From assembly GCF_018614035.1 (NCBI RefSeq), contig NZ_JAGGPA010000001.1, positions 186,001 through 250,000 of the forward strand: a DNA stretch of 64,000 nt, given 5' to 3'. The stretch's first letter is position 1. Each line of letters starts with the position of its first letter. Under the pieces are notes generated by a model. The model ran no database searches. It saw only the letters and a list, made by a program, of their open reading frames with translations, and was not told where the DNA came from. Origin of the DNA: Streptomyces sp. ISL-96. GTDB taxonomy: Bacteria; Actinomycetota; Actinomycetes; Streptomycetales; Streptomycetaceae. The position numbers and the translations under genes are program-made. Below, piece after piece: positions 9,040 through 17,459 of the stretch.

Positions 9040-10110
9040 TCAGACGCGGGTCACCGACGAGACCGGCATCATGCCGACCGGGTCGTAGCGCACCGGGGCG
9101 CCGGGATAGGGCGCGTGCACCACCTGGCCGTTGCCCACGTACATCCCGATGTGGCTCGCGTCGTCGCGGTACGCCACGAGGTCCCCGGGCTGCGCCTGGT
9201 CGAGGGGGACCTGCCGTCCGGCGTACCGCTGCGCCTGCGAGGTGCGCGGCAGGGAGACGCCCGCCTGCGCGTACGACCACTGGGTGAGGCCCGAACAGTC
9301 GAAGCCCGAAGGGCCGTTCGCGCCCCAGATGTACGGTTTGCCCACGGCCTGCTGCGCCGCCAGCACGGCGGCCGCGGCCCGCCCGGAGGCGGGTGCGCCG
9401 CCCGGCATGGGCGGCGGCGTGTCGCCGCGGTCGCCGGAACGCGAGGACCGGTCGTCGTACTCCTCGCGCTCCTCCTTCGGCAGTGAGTTGAGCAGCCGCC
9501 GCGCCGCGGCGAGCTTGGCCTCCACGGTGCGCTTGTGGCGGGCGACGGCGGCCCGGCTGCGCTCCAGCTCGCCGAGCTTGGCGGAGGCCTCGGCGCGCTG
9601 TCGGCCCAGCTTGCGCTGCGCGTCCCTGAGTTGACTCAGGGCGCTCACCTGGCGGGCGCCGATGCGGTCGAGCGCCGCGGCCTTGGAGAGGTAGCTGTCG
9701 GGGTTCTCGGACAGCAGCAGGGCGAGGGCCGGATCCAGGCCGCCCGCCCGGTACTGGGCGCCCGCGACCGCACCGAGTGCGCCCCGCATGCGGTTGATGC
9801 GCTCCTGGCCTCGCGCGACCATGTCCTGGGCCCGGCCGACCTGTTCGCGCAGCTGGTCCGCGAGCTCGTCGGCCTTGTTGAACCGCTCGGTCGCCTGCTC
9901 GGCCTGCTCGAAGAGCCGGTCGACCCGCGCCTGGGTGGTCGCGGCGGTGGCCGAGGTGGCCGAGGTGGCCGAGGTGGCCGAGGTGTCATGGGGATCCGCG
10001 CTCGCCGGGGACGTGAGGAGCGCTGCCGCCGTCGCCGCGGCCGCGGACAGGACTGTGGCCCGGGCGCTCTGCGTGAGGCCGGACTGTGAGGGACGCCGGT
10101 GGGTCGCCAC
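9040..10110 (-). CDS. Secreted NlpC/P60 (C40) peptidoglycan endopeptidase
   Basis: About 356 residues: signal peptide, a coiled-coil region of about 190 residues, a Pro-rich hinge, then a C-terminal NlpC/P60 domain. Catalytic motifs are FDCSGLTQW (Cys), ASHIGMYVG (His) and VVHAP (third polar residue). Such enzymes cut peptide stems of peptidoglycan; the coiled coil keeps related Rip enzymes inhibited. The GTG at 10110 is preferred over an ATG seven codons upstream because GGAG precedes it at a usable distance and the paralogue at 10365-11393 begins the same way. Four 9-bp repeats encode a Thr-Ser-Ala run after the signal peptide. M. tuberculosis has a C40 enzyme (Rv2190c) here. Confidence 0.88.
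   Translation of the reverse strand: MATHRRPSQSGLTQSARATVLSAAAATAAALLTSPASADPHDTSATSATSATSATAATTQARVDRLFEQAEQATERFNKADELADQLREQVGRAQDMVARGQERINRMRGALGAVAGAQYRAGGLDPALALLLSENPDSYLSKAAALDRIGARQVSALSQLRDAQRKLGRQRAEASAKLGELERSRAAVARHKRTVEAKLAAARRLLNSLPKEEREEYDDRSSRSGDRGDTPPPMPGGAPASGRAAAAVLAAQQAVGKPYIWGANGPSGFDCSGLTQWSYAQAGVSLPRTSQAQRYAGRQVPLDQAQPGDLVAYRDDASHIGMYVGNGQVVHAPYPGAPVRYDPVGMMPVSSVTRV
9949..9984. repeat. 9-bp tandem repeat (4 units)
   Basis: Four exact copies of GGCCGAGGT. On the coding (minus) strand they encode repeated Thr-Ser-Ala just after the signal peptide of the C40 peptidase. Length variation by slippage would stay in frame. Confidence 0.9.
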
Positions 10111-10260
10111 AGGAAGCCGCACTCCTTCCACTGCGTGCAGCCCCCTGCCGCCCGGGCGGGCGGACCAATGGACCGGGGAGCTGCGCGAGCAGACAGTAGC
10201 GGTGCGATCACACGGCGGCCAAAGATCTCAATGGGCGCGGACCGGGCGCAAACAGCGGCG

Positions 10261-10290
10261 CCCCGCCGGAGAAGCAGGTCACCGGCGGGG
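10261..10290 (-). terminator. Possible terminator after second C40 peptidase gene
   Basis: A 9-bp GC-only stem (10261-10269 with 10282-10290) and a 12-nt loop lie about 75 bp downstream of the stop at 10365. No T-run follows, so function is uncertain. Confidence 0.4.
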
Positions 10291-10364
10291 CGGACAGTCA
10301 GCGGGAGTTGCCGGAATTCGCCCGAATGGGCGGTGTCGGCAACGGCCGTTGTGACTGGCGTTTG

Positions 10365-11393
10365 TCAGACACGCACGCCGAACTGGAAGGTGCCCATGTA
10401 GTCCATCGACTCGTAGCGCACCACGGTGCCCGGCTTCGGCGCGTGCAGGATCTGGTTGTTGCCGGCGTAGAAGCCGACGTGCGCCAGGTTGTTGAAGAAC
10501 ACCATGTCACCCGGCTGGAGCTGGCTCTTGCTGTACAGCTTCTGGCCGTCGTTGTGCTGGGTGAACGTGGTCCGGGATATGGAGACACCGGCCTGGGCGA
10601 ACGCCCACTGGGTCAGCCCGGAGCAGTCGTACGCGTTGGGCCCGGTCGCGCCGGAGATGTACGGCTTGCCGATCTGGGTGGCCGCGGCGTTCAGCGCGGC
10701 GGCGCCCCGGCCGGAGGCCGGCTTCTCGTTGCCGAGGTTCACGCGCTCGCTGGCCGCGCGGCTGGCGCGCTGCTCCTTCTCCCGCAGCTCTTCGCGCTCG
10801 GCGGCGGTGAGCGTGTTCAGGAGCCGCTGCGCCTCGGCGAGCTTGCCCTGGAACTTCTTCTTCTTCTCGCCCAGTTCCTGGCGTACGTCTTCGAGGTCGT
10901 CGAGCTTGTCCGTCGCCTCGGCCCGCTGCTGCGCGAGGGTGCGCTGCTTCGCCTGGATCTTCTGGAGCGACTCGGCCTGCTTGGCGCTCAACTGGTCGAT
11001 CGCGCCGGCCTTGTCGAGGTAGCTGTCCGGGTCGGCGGAGAGGAAAAGCTGCACGGAGGGGTCGATGCCGCCGGAGCGGTACTGCGCGCTGGCCACCGAA
11101 CCGAGCTCGCCGCGCAGGTCGTTGAGGTCCTCCTGGCCGCGGGCGACCTTGTCCTGGAGGTTGTCGACCTCTTCCTTGAGCTTGTCCTGCCGCTCCTTGG
11201 ACAGGTTGTACTTCTCCGTCGCGGCTTCGGCCTCGTGGTAGAGCTTGTCGACCTTGGCCTTGACCTCGCTCTTGGTCGGCTTGGGGTCGGCCTGAGCGGT
11301 CTGGGACGTGAGAGCGACAGCTGCGGCTGCGGTCGCGGTGAGCACAGTCACACGAGTGCGGCTCGGCTGCTTGGGACGACGGTGGGACGCCAC
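10365..11393 (-). CDS. Secreted NlpC/P60 (C40) peptidoglycan endopeptidase, second paralogue
   Basis: 342-residue paralogue of the protein at 9040-10110 with the same layout: Arg-rich n-region (ASHRRPKQPSRTR), Ala-rich hydrophobic core ending at TAQA, a highly charged coiled coil, and an NlpC/P60 domain with YDCSGLTQW, LAHVGFYAG and ILHAP. The GTG at 11393 is preceded by AAGGAG with 9-nt spacing. The upstream untranslated region is about 165 nt long and looks structured, unlike that of the paralogue. Expected to cleave peptidoglycan peptide stems during growth, germination or division. The two genes are 254 bp apart and probably have separate promoters. Confidence 0.9.
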   Translation of the reverse strand: MASHRRPKQPSRTRVTVLTATAAAAVALTSQTAQADPKPTKSEVKAKVDKLYHEAEAATEKYNLSKERQDKLKEEVDNLQDKVARGQEDLNDLRGELGSVASAQYRSGGIDPSVQLFLSADPDSYLDKAGAIDQLSAKQAESLQKIQAKQRTLAQQRAEATDKLDDLEDVRQELGEKKKKFQGKLAEAQRLLNTLTAAEREELREKEQRASRAASERVNLGNEKPASGRGAAALNAAATQIGKPYISGATGPNAYDCSGLTQWAFAQAGVSISRTTFTQHNDGQKLYSKSQLQPGDMVFFNNLAHVGFYAGNNQILHAPKPGTVVRYESMDYMGTFQFGVRV

Positions 11394-11399
11394 GAAGGC

Positions 11400-11530
11400 G
11401 AGCTCCTTCTTCCTCGAGCCGCCTACCGGGGTCGGGGACGTGATCCCCGGCTCCACGATTCGGTTCCCCCGCGGAAATTGGACCGAATTGAGTGGACTCG
11501 GCGGTACCTTCGCTGACACCCCGGATGGGT
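11400..11530 (-). ncRNA. Structured 5' leader, candidate ydaO/c-di-AMP riboswitch
   Basis: The leader of the C40 gene at 10365-11393 contains, in order on the minus strand, GGTACCGCCGAGTCC, GCGGGGGAACCGAAT, GAGCCGGGGATCACGTCCCC and GGTAGGCGG before the ribosome site. G-rich GGGGAACC and GGGGATC blocks of this kind recall ydaO riboswitches, which are known upstream of Streptomyces cell-wall hydrolase genes such as rpfA. I could not fold it or compare it with the Rfam RF00379 model, and parts of the ydaO consensus are not obvious, so the class is provisional. Confidence 0.5.
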
Positions 11531-11558
11531 GATCAACCGTTCGAAGGTTCGAGGGCAG

Positions 11559-11588
11559 ACCTTAGTGACCTTCTTGTGATCAGTTCAA
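11559..11588 (-). promoter_or_regulatory. Candidate sigma-HrdB-type promoter for C40 gene
   Basis: Minus-strand TTGAAC (11588-11583), an 18-nt spacer and TAAGGT (11564-11559). A start a few bases downstream would give a leader of about 160 nt that holds the putative riboswitch. Confidence 0.4.
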
Positions 11589-11701
11589 ATCCTCAGGTGT
11601 AAAAACTCACCCAGTGGTCACAATCTTTACTTACACCACACGCGTAGTAACGGCCACTTGACAGCGCGTTTCCCTAATTCGGGCATTACGCCGAGAAGTC
11701 A

Positions 11702-13060
11702 CTAGACGCGCGAAAGCCTCTTCAGCAACAAGGCGGACGCGACGGGCCTCGCGCCCGATCTGGCGACCCCGTCGGCCACTTCGCGGTCCGTGGACACCAC
11801 CACGACGGGCCGCCCCGGCGGTTCCGCCCGTACGAGCTGCCTGATGAGCTCGTCTGCGGTCACCCCCGGCTTGCTGAACAGCACCCGCACTCCGCGCGGC
11901 GGCGCGAGCAGCACCGGCGCCACCAGTTCCGCGCCGTCGAAGACGCACGTCACCTCGGCGCCCGTCTGCGCCGCGAGCATCGACAGGCCGCCGAGGAGCC
12001 GCAGCCGCTGCTTGTCGAGCGGCATCTGCGGATAGCCCGTCTTGGTGACGTTGTAGCCGTCCACGACGAGATGACACTGCGGCAGTTCGAGGAGCTGGTC
12101 GAGCAGCGCGGGGTCGGTCTCGGAGAGCGCCCTGGCCGCGATGTCCTTGGGGGTCATACGGCCCGGCTCGACGGCGTCCACCGTGTCGGCGGGATGCACG
12201 GAGGCGGGCGGCAGGGCCAGCTCGCGGCGCAGCCCCTGAGCGGCCTCCAGCACCGTGTCGAGCAGCAGCCGCACCCGCATGTCCTCGATGCTGCGGCCCT
12301 CGCGCACCGCCCTGCGGCTGGCCTCGACGGACGCCTCCGCCTCGCCGAGACGGGCCCGCAGCCGCCGCGACTCGCTCTCGGCGGCCGCGACCCGCGCGGC
12401 GGCGTCGGACTTGAGCGCCTCGGTCTCGGCGTTCGTACGCCGCAGGGCAGCCTCGCCGCGCTTCACATCACTCAGCGCGCTGCGCAGTTTCCGGCTGAGT
12501 ACGTCGGCTTCCTTGCGGGCGGCCTCCAGCTCCGTGCGGAGCCGTTCCGTCTCGCTCTTCGTGTGCTCGCGCGCGTGCGCGAGCTCCTCGCGCAGCTGCT
12601 CCAGCTCGCGCTGGGCGGCCTCGTCGGCGCGCTCGGCGTCCGCCCGCAGCGCCTCTTCGCCCGCGGCGGCCACCAGCTTGACCCAGCCGGCGGGGCGCAG
12701 CACGTACGCGGCGGCGGCCACATCGACCGGGTCGGCGGCGGCGGGCGGCGAGCCGGACTCCAGCGCGCGCGAGAGCTCCGGCTGCGCCTCGCGCAGCTTC
12801 TCGCCGATGCGCTGGCGGAACAGCGGGTCGCCCTCCAGGGCCGCCGCCATCGCGTTGCCCGCGAACTTGGCGCGCCGGGTCGGGGTAAAACGGGCGTACT
12901 GCCTCAGCTGGGACGGAAGTTCGGCGACGGTGAGCCCGCCGAACGCGTCCGAGACCAGTGCGACGACCTTGTGCCGTACGCCTTCGGGCAGCGGGCGGTC
13001 GAGCACCTCGGCGGCGTCCCCGGCCGGTCCGGCCGGTTCAGCGCCGCTTGCATGCTCCAC
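11702..13060 (-). CDS. NYN-domain RNA-binding/nuclease-like protein with coiled coil
   Basis: 452 residues. The C-terminal 150 residues form a NYN (YacP-like) domain of PIN-type fold: CHLVVDGYNVTKTGYPQMPL, TCVFDGAEL and VVVSTDREVADGVARSGA carry the acidic residues of the metal site. The middle (about 130-290) is a long coiled coil rich in Glu, Arg and Ala, and the N-terminus has a helical domain (LPSQLRQYARFTPTRRAKF). The start is a GTG at 13060 preceded by GGGGTG. The architecture is common in actinobacteria; a role in RNA processing is inferred from the fold. It is followed downstream by the structured leader of the C40 gene. Confidence 0.85.
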   Translation of the reverse strand: MEHASGAEPAGPAGDAAEVLDRPLPEGVRHKVVALVSDAFGGLTVAELPSQLRQYARFTPTRRAKFAGNAMAAALEGDPLFRQRIGEKLREAQPELSRALESGSPPAAADPVDVAAAAYVLRPAGWVKLVAAAGEEALRADAERADEAAQRELEQLREELAHAREHTKSETERLRTELEAARKEADVLSRKLRSALSDVKRGEAALRRTNAETEALKSDAAARVAAAESESRRLRARLGEAEASVEASRRAVREGRSIEDMRVRLLLDTVLEAAQGLRRELALPPASVHPADTVDAVEPGRMTPKDIAARALSETDPALLDQLLELPQCHLVVDGYNVTKTGYPQMPLDKQRLRLLGGLSMLAAQTGAEVTCVFDGAELVAPVLLAPPRGVRVLFSKPGVTADELIRQLVRAEPPGRPVVVVSTDREVADGVARSGARPVASALLLKRLSRV

Positions 13061-13096
13061 AATCCGTCACCCCACTACCCTTTCGGGCCGGTCCGC

Positions 13097-13339
13097 TCAG
13101 GAGCCGGCGCCCGGCCTGTCCACCAGTTCGATCTGGTCCACCGCGTTGCACCAGCGGCAGCGCACGGACTCGATGGTCTCACTGACCACCTCGCGTTCTT
13201 CGACCTTCGACTCTCCGGCCAGGTCGAGGTGGACGTACTCGATCACCTTCGACGAGCGGGTCACATCGAAACGCGTGAGATTGCCGCACAGGGCGCAGCG
13301 CCACCGGGTCTCGGCAGTCGGCAGGGGAACCGTGGTCAT
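13097..13339 (-). CDS. Small zinc-ribbon-like protein, conserved hypothetical
   Basis: 80-residue protein with two CxxC pairs (WRCALCGN near residue 14 and VRCRWCNA near 59), so probably a small zinc ribbon. No membrane segment. It starts with an ATG at 13339, just upstream of the NYN gene on the same strand (36-bp gap), suggesting one transcription unit. Function not recognised. Confidence 0.75.
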   Translation of the reverse strand: MTTVPLPTAETRWRCALCGNLTRFDVTRSSKVIEYVHLDLAGESKVEEREVVSETIESVRCRWCNAVDQIELVDRPGAGS

Positions 13340-13479
13340 CGTGCGTCCTCTTTCGTCGTGCCTACTGCCCGTAACCCTACGGCCTCACAGGTACCCCCTG
13401 CGGCGGACCGTCCACGGTGCGGGACGGGGCCCGGCGAGGCGGTCTGTCCCGGCCGCTCCCGTTACGGGATGATTCGGGC

Positions 13480-14193
13480 ATGATCAATGGGCGGGAAGCG
13501 GCGCGGGGACCCGTGGTGACGTACGGCGCGATCGGTCTGTGCTGCCTGATCTTCGTCATCGGCCCCCTCTCCGGGCTCAATGCGGTCTACGGCACCGGTG
13601 ACTTCCTCCTCGCCGCGCAGAGCGGATATTTCGAGCGCTGGGGCGTCATCCCGAGCGAACTGCTGAGCGGCGCCCCCGGCGCGCTCCTCACCCCGCTCAC
13701 CGCCCTGTTCGTCCACGGCAGCTGGCTGCACCTGCTGGGCAACATGCTCTTCCTGTTCGTCTTCGGGGTGATGGCCGAGGAACGGATGGGCCGCGTCCAG
13801 TTCGCCCTCTTCTACGTGGGCTGCGGCTACCTGGCCCTCGTCGTGTACGCCGTCGCCCATGCCGGCTCGGACCAGACGCTGGTGGGGGCTTCGGGAGCGA
13901 TCTCGGCGGTGCTCGGCGCCTTCCTCTTCCTCTTTCCCCGGGCGCGCGTCACGAGTCTGTTTCCCTTCCTCCTCTTCCTGCCGCTGCGCTTCCCCGCCTG
14001 GATCGTGCTGATCTTCTGGTTCGTCCTGCAGTGGCTGGCGGCGCGGAGCGCGGGGTCGGGGCCGGGAGTGGCCTATCTGGCCCACGTGGCGGGGTTCTGC
14101 GCGGGCTTCCTCTACGCCTGGGGGCGTAGTCGGCGTACGACTAGAGTGAGGACTTCAGCGCCGCCGGCCACCGAGGGAGAAAGCCAACCGTGA
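13480..14193 (+). CDS. Rhomboid family intramembrane serine protease
   Basis: 237-residue membrane protein with about six transmembrane segments. The catalytic serine lies in GASGAISAVLGAF (GxSG) and the histidine in HVAGFCAGFL, and the first periplasmic region has the FVHGSWLHLLGNMLFL motif typical of rhomboids. It cleaves single-pass membrane proteins within or near the bilayer; the substrate here is unknown. The ATG at 13480 precedes the first helix by about 12 residues. Its stop overlaps the next gene's GTG by 4 nt (GTGA), so the two are translationally coupled. Confidence 0.9.
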   Translation: MINGREAARGPVVTYGAIGLCCLIFVIGPLSGLNAVYGTGDFLLAAQSGYFERWGVIPSELLSGAPGALLTPLTALFVHGSWLHLLGNMLFLFVFGVMAEERMGRVQFALFYVGCGYLALVVYAVAHAGSDQTLVGASGAISAVLGAFLFLFPRARVTSLFPFLLFLPLRFPAWIVLIFWFVLQWLAARSAGSGPGVAYLAHVAGFCAGFLYAWGRSRRTTRVRTSAPPATEGESQP

Positions 14194-14471
14194 TCACCGC
14201 GATCGTGCTCATCAAGACCAGCGTGGACCGGATCCCCGAGATCGCCGAGTCGATCGCCGCGCTGGACAGCGTCAGCGAAGTCTTCTCGGTCACCGGTACG
14301 TACGACCTGATCGCCATGGTCCGCGTCGCCAGGCACGACGACCTGGCGGACGTCATCCCCGGCCGGATCAGCAAGATCCCGGGCGTCGAGGGCACGGACA
14401 CGCATGTCGCGTTCCGTACGTACTCGCAGCACGACCTGGAAGCGGCCTTCGCGATCGGCCTCGACGCGTAA
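14190..14471 (+). CDS. Stand-alone Lrp/AsnC ligand-binding (RAM) domain protein
   Basis: 93-residue protein consisting only of the regulation-of-amino-acid-metabolism domain of Lrp/AsnC regulators, without a helix-turn-helix. It shows the beta-alpha-beta pattern ITAIVLIKTSVDRIPEIAES, VSEVFSVTGTYDLIAMVRV and TDTHVAFRTYS. Such proteins oligomerise and bind amino acids or partner Lrp proteins. Translational coupling to the rhomboid gene is seen, but no functional link is known. Confidence 0.88.
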   Translation: MITAIVLIKTSVDRIPEIAESIAALDSVSEVFSVTGTYDLIAMVRVARHDDLADVIPGRISKIPGVEGTDTHVAFRTYSQHDLEAAFAIGLDA

Positions 14472-14525
14472 CGCGCCTCCGGGCGACCGCGTCTTCGGCC
14501 CCCGCGAGGGCGCGGGCAGGACGAC

Positions 14526-15887
14526 TCACACTGCCGGGACGCAACGGCCTTCCTCGGTACGGTAGTTCCACTTCGCGCCGTCCTTGACGAGCTCCTTCAC
14601 CGCGCCCACGAACCGCTCGACGTGCTCGTCGGGCGTCCCGGCGCCGAAGCTCACGCGGATCGCGTTCAGCGAACGCTCGCCCGGCTCGGCCTCCGGCGCG
14701 CCGCACTCGCCCGGGTCCTGCGGGTCGCTGCCGAGCAGTGTGCGGACCAGCGGGTGGGCGCAGAACAGACCGTCCCGTACGCCGATTCCGTACTCGGCGG
14801 AGAGCGCGGCGGCGAAGTGCGAGCTGTTCCAGCCGTCGACGACGAACGAGATGACTCCGACGCGCGGTGCGTCGTCACCGAAGAGGGAGAGCACCCTCAC
14901 CGCGTCGACCTCGGCCAGGCCCTCCAGCACCTTCGTCACCAGCTGCTGCTCGCGCTCGACCAGCGAGTCGAAGCCCGCCTCCGTCAGCGCCTTGCAGGCG
15001 GAGGCGATCGAGTACACGCCGATGACGTTGGGCGAACCGGCCTCGTGGCGGGCGGCCGTGGTGTGCCACTCGACGTCCACGCCGCCGTCGGCGCGGCGGG
15101 CGACCTTGCGGGAGGCGCCGCCGCCCGCGAGGTACGGCTCGGCGCTCTGCAGCCAGTCGGCGCGGCCCGCGAGCACCCCGGAGCCGAACGGCGCGTACAG
15201 CTTGTGTCCGGAGAATGCCACCCAGTCGACGTCCAACTCCGCGATGTCCAGGGGGTGGTGGGGCGCGAGCTGCGCGGCGTCGAGCACGATCCGGGCGCCG
15301 TGCGCGTGGGCCGCGGCGGCGAGCTCCTTGACCGGCCACAGCTCACCGGTGACGTTCGACGCGCCGGTGACGCACACCAGAGCCGGGCCGTAGGGGTCAC
15401 GGTCGGCCAGGGCGCGCTCCAGGGTCTCGACGGCCTGGGCCGGAGTGCGGGGCGCGTTCAGGAAGTTGACCTGCGCGTGGCGCCAGGGCAGCAGCGAGGC
15501 GTGGTGCTCAGTCTCGAAGACGAACACCTGGCAGTCGGCGGGCAGGGCCGCCGCCAGCAGGTTGAGCGAGTCGGTCGTGGAGCGGGTGAAGACCACCTGG
15601 TCGCTCTCGCGGCAGCCGAGGAATTCGGCGACGGTGGCGCGGCTGTTCTCGAAGAGGTCCGTCGACAGCTGCGAGAGGTACCCGGCGCCGCGGTGCACGC
15701 TGCCGTAGTACGGGGCGTACGCCGCGACGTCGTCCCACACGCGCTGGAGGGCCGGGGCGCTGGCCGCGTAGTCGAGAGCGGCGTAGGTGACCTCGCCACC
15801 CGTCACGAGCGGCACGAGGACATCTCGCCCGAGAACGGGCAGAGGCTGACAAACGGTCTGGTCGGCGGCAGCGGTGGAGACAGACAT
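14526..15887 (-). CDS. Class V aminotransferase (cysteine desulfurase/lyase-like) under SAM-IV control
   Basis: 453-residue fold-type I PLP enzyme related to cysteine desulfurases. VFTRSTTDSLNLLAAAL, VCVTGASNVTGELWP, IVLDAAQLAPHHP and FSGHKLYAPFG (PLP lysine) are all present. In place of the usual flexible desulfurase loop there is GIGVRDGLFCAHPLVR, so desulfurase, cysteine lyase or another sulfur amino acid activity is possible. The ATG at 15887 follows GGGAG. The mRNA begins with a SAM-IV riboswitch, so expression should fall when S-adenosylmethionine is plentiful; this makes a role in sulfur or methionine metabolism likely. Confidence 0.85.
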   Translation of the reverse strand: MSVSTAAADQTVCQPLPVLGRDVLVPLVTGGEVTYAALDYAASAPALQRVWDDVAAYAPYYGSVHRGAGYLSQLSTDLFENSRATVAEFLGCRESDQVVFTRSTTDSLNLLAAALPADCQVFVFETEHHASLLPWRHAQVNFLNAPRTPAQAVETLERALADRDPYGPALVCVTGASNVTGELWPVKELAAAAHAHGARIVLDAAQLAPHHPLDIAELDVDWVAFSGHKLYAPFGSGVLAGRADWLQSAEPYLAGGGASRKVARRADGGVDVEWHTTAARHEAGSPNVIGVYSIASACKALTEAGFDSLVEREQQLVTKVLEGLAEVDAVRVLSLFGDDAPRVGVISFVVDGWNSSHFAAALSAEYGIGVRDGLFCAHPLVRTLLGSDPQDPGECGAPEAEPGERSLNAIRVSFGAGTPDEHVERFVGAVKELVKDGAKWNYRTEEGRCVPAV

Positions 15888-16046
15888 GGCGAACTCCCGA
15901 AGAAGGCAGGCGAATTCCCCGCGCCGGCGGATACGCGACAGATACGCGGCAGCGCAGCGCTGGAGAAGAAAAGAAAAGGGGTGTGCGAAGAAGGGGCGAA
16001 AGGCCCTATCGCATTCGCTTGCTCACAAGAGGCTCCCTGAGAACCA

Positions 16047-16070
16047 GGACCCCAAGTCTTCGAGGGGTCC
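16047..16070 (-). promoter_or_regulatory. Expression-platform hairpin of SAM-IV riboswitch
   Basis: A 7-bp stem (16047-16053 with 16064-16070) uses the same GGACC bases that close the riboswitch 3' end, so the two structures exclude each other. No strong T-run follows; it may act as an attenuator or as an anti-structure. Confidence 0.55.
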
Positions 16071-16182
16071 GCGCTTGCCGTAGACCTTTCTGTCTACGAC
16101 CTGGTCTTCACCCGGGGCACCCCGCCACGGACGGAGGGTTGCCGGACAGCAAGCCGGGGCCAAAACGCTGTCACTCATGACC
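16066..16182 (-). ncRNA. SAM-IV riboswitch
   Basis: The minus strand carries the full series of conserved SAM-IV blocks: GGTCATGAGTGACAGCG, CCCCGGCTTGCTGTCCGGCA, ACCCTCC, GGGGTGCCCCGGGTGAAGACC, a variable stem, and CGGCAAGCGCGGACC. These match the actinobacterial riboswitch class that binds S-adenosylmethionine and controls sulfur metabolism genes. It lies about 180 nt upstream of the class V aminotransferase start. Confidence 0.93.
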
Positions 16183-16211
16183 TGCCAAGCATCTTGCCAC
16201 ACGATCAAGAA

Positions 16212-16252
16212 GACGCAAGGCGTAGTCCAGAATTCGGACTACGCCTTGCGTC
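16212..16252 (-). terminator. Terminator downstream of trpD
   Basis: A perfect 17-bp stem (16212-16228 with 16236-16252) with a 7-nt loop, followed on the minus strand by TTCTT. It ends trpD transcription 15 bp past its stop codon. Confidence 0.9.
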
Positions 16253-16267
16253 ACACACCATCCGCAC

Positions 16268-17332
16268 TCAGCTGTTGCTGGCAGCCACCCAGCGCTCCAG
16301 CGCCGCCCGCGCCGCCCCCGAGTCGATCGCCTCGGCCGCCTTGGCGATCCCCGCCGCGAGCTGCTCGTTCAGGGACGCGTCCGTCGGGTCGAGCGCGACC
16401 AGCGCCGCCGCCGTGTTGAGCAGGACCGCGTCCCGCACCGGTCCGGTCTCGCCCGCCAGCAGCCGCCTCGCGACGTCCGCGTTGTACGACGCGTCCGCGC
16501 CGCGCAGCGCCTCGACGGGCACCATCTCCAGGCCCACGTCGCGCGGGTCGAAGGCCTGCTCCGTGACCACCCCGTTCCGTACGATCCACACCCGCGAGGT
16601 CGCGGTCGTGGTCAGCTCGTCGAGGCCGTCGTCGCCCCGGAAGACGAGCGCGGAATTCCCCCGTTCGGCGAGAACACCCGCCACGATGGGGGCCATCCGG
16701 GCGTCCGCGACACCGACCGCCTGCGCCTTCACCCGCGCCGGGTTGGTCAGCGGGCCGAGGATGTTGAACGTCGTCTGCGCGCCCAGCTCCTTGCGTGCCT
16801 TCGCGGCGTACCGCAGGGCGGGGTGGAACTTCACCGCGAAGCAGAAGGTGATGCCCGCTTCCTCCGCGACCTCGGCGACGCGCCGCGGCGTCAGCTCCAG
16901 GTTGACGCCGAGCTTCTCCAGGACGTCCGAGGCTCCGCTCGCGGACGAGGCGGCCCGGTTGCCGTGCTTGACGACCTTGGCGCCGGTTCCGGCCACGACG
17001 ATCGCGGACATGGTGGAGATGTTGACGGTCTTGGCGAGGTCGCCGCCCGTACCGACGATGTCGACCGTACGGCCGGGCACCTCGATGGTGTTGGCGTGCG
17101 CGTACATCGCCCGTACGAGACCGGTGACCTCGTCGACCGTCTCCCCCTTGGCGCGCAGCGCGACCGCGAAACCCGCGATCTGGGCATCCGTCGCCTCGCC
17201 GCTCATGATGCGGTCCATGGCCCAGGCGGTGTCGTCCGCGGAGAGATTCTCGCCGCGCAGCAGGGGGTTCAGCACACCTGGCCAGGAGCCGGCCGCCACG
17301 CTGTCGCCGCCAACCGGGGTCACAACGTTCAT
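16268..17332 (-). CDS. trpD: Anthranilate phosphoribosyltransferase
   Basis: 354-residue TrpD, which transfers the phosphoribosyl group of PRPP to anthranilate in tryptophan synthesis. The PRPP-binding motif [17 protein letters not shown] lies at about residues 92-108, and [21 protein letters not shown] and [10 protein letters not shown] follow, as in the family. The length is normal. It stands alone, away from other trp genes, just downstream of qcrB and separated from it by a terminator. The position next to qcrCAB matches M. tuberculosis Rv2192c. Confidence 0.96.
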   Translation of the reverse strand: MNVVTPVGGDSVAAGSWPGVLNPLLRGENLSADDTAWAMDRIMSGEATDAQIAGFAVALRAKGETVDEVTGLVRAMYAHANTIEVPGRTVDIVGTGGDLAKTVNISTMSAIVVAGTGAKVVKHGNRAASSASGASDVLEKLGVNLELTPRRVAEVAEEAGITFCFAVKFHPALRYAAKARKELGAQTTFNILGPLTNPARVKAQAVGVADARMAPIVAGVLAERGNSALVFRGDDGLDELTTTATSRVWIVRNGVVTEQAFDPRDVGLEMVPVEALRGADASYNADVARRLLAGETGPVRDAVLLNTAAALVALDPTDASLNEQLAAGIAKAAEAIDSGAARAALERWVAASNS

Positions 17333-17398
17333 GGTCCGCTCCAGGGTCCACAGCCAGTAAGGATGCCTCCTACCCTATCCAGCCGGGCGGACAGCGAA

Positions 17399-17427
17399 GA
17401 GCCCCGTCCGACGATTGGACGGGGCTC
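17399..17427 (-). terminator. Terminator downstream of qcrB
   Basis: An 11-bp perfect stem (17399-17409 with 17417-17427) with a 7-nt loop, 33 bp past the qcrB stop. The sequence resembles the Streptomyces dispersed palindrome found at 28562 and 43704. Confidence 0.8.
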
Positions 17428-17459
17428 CCGCTGTGGCGACCTGTGGGTCAGGTCAGAGA

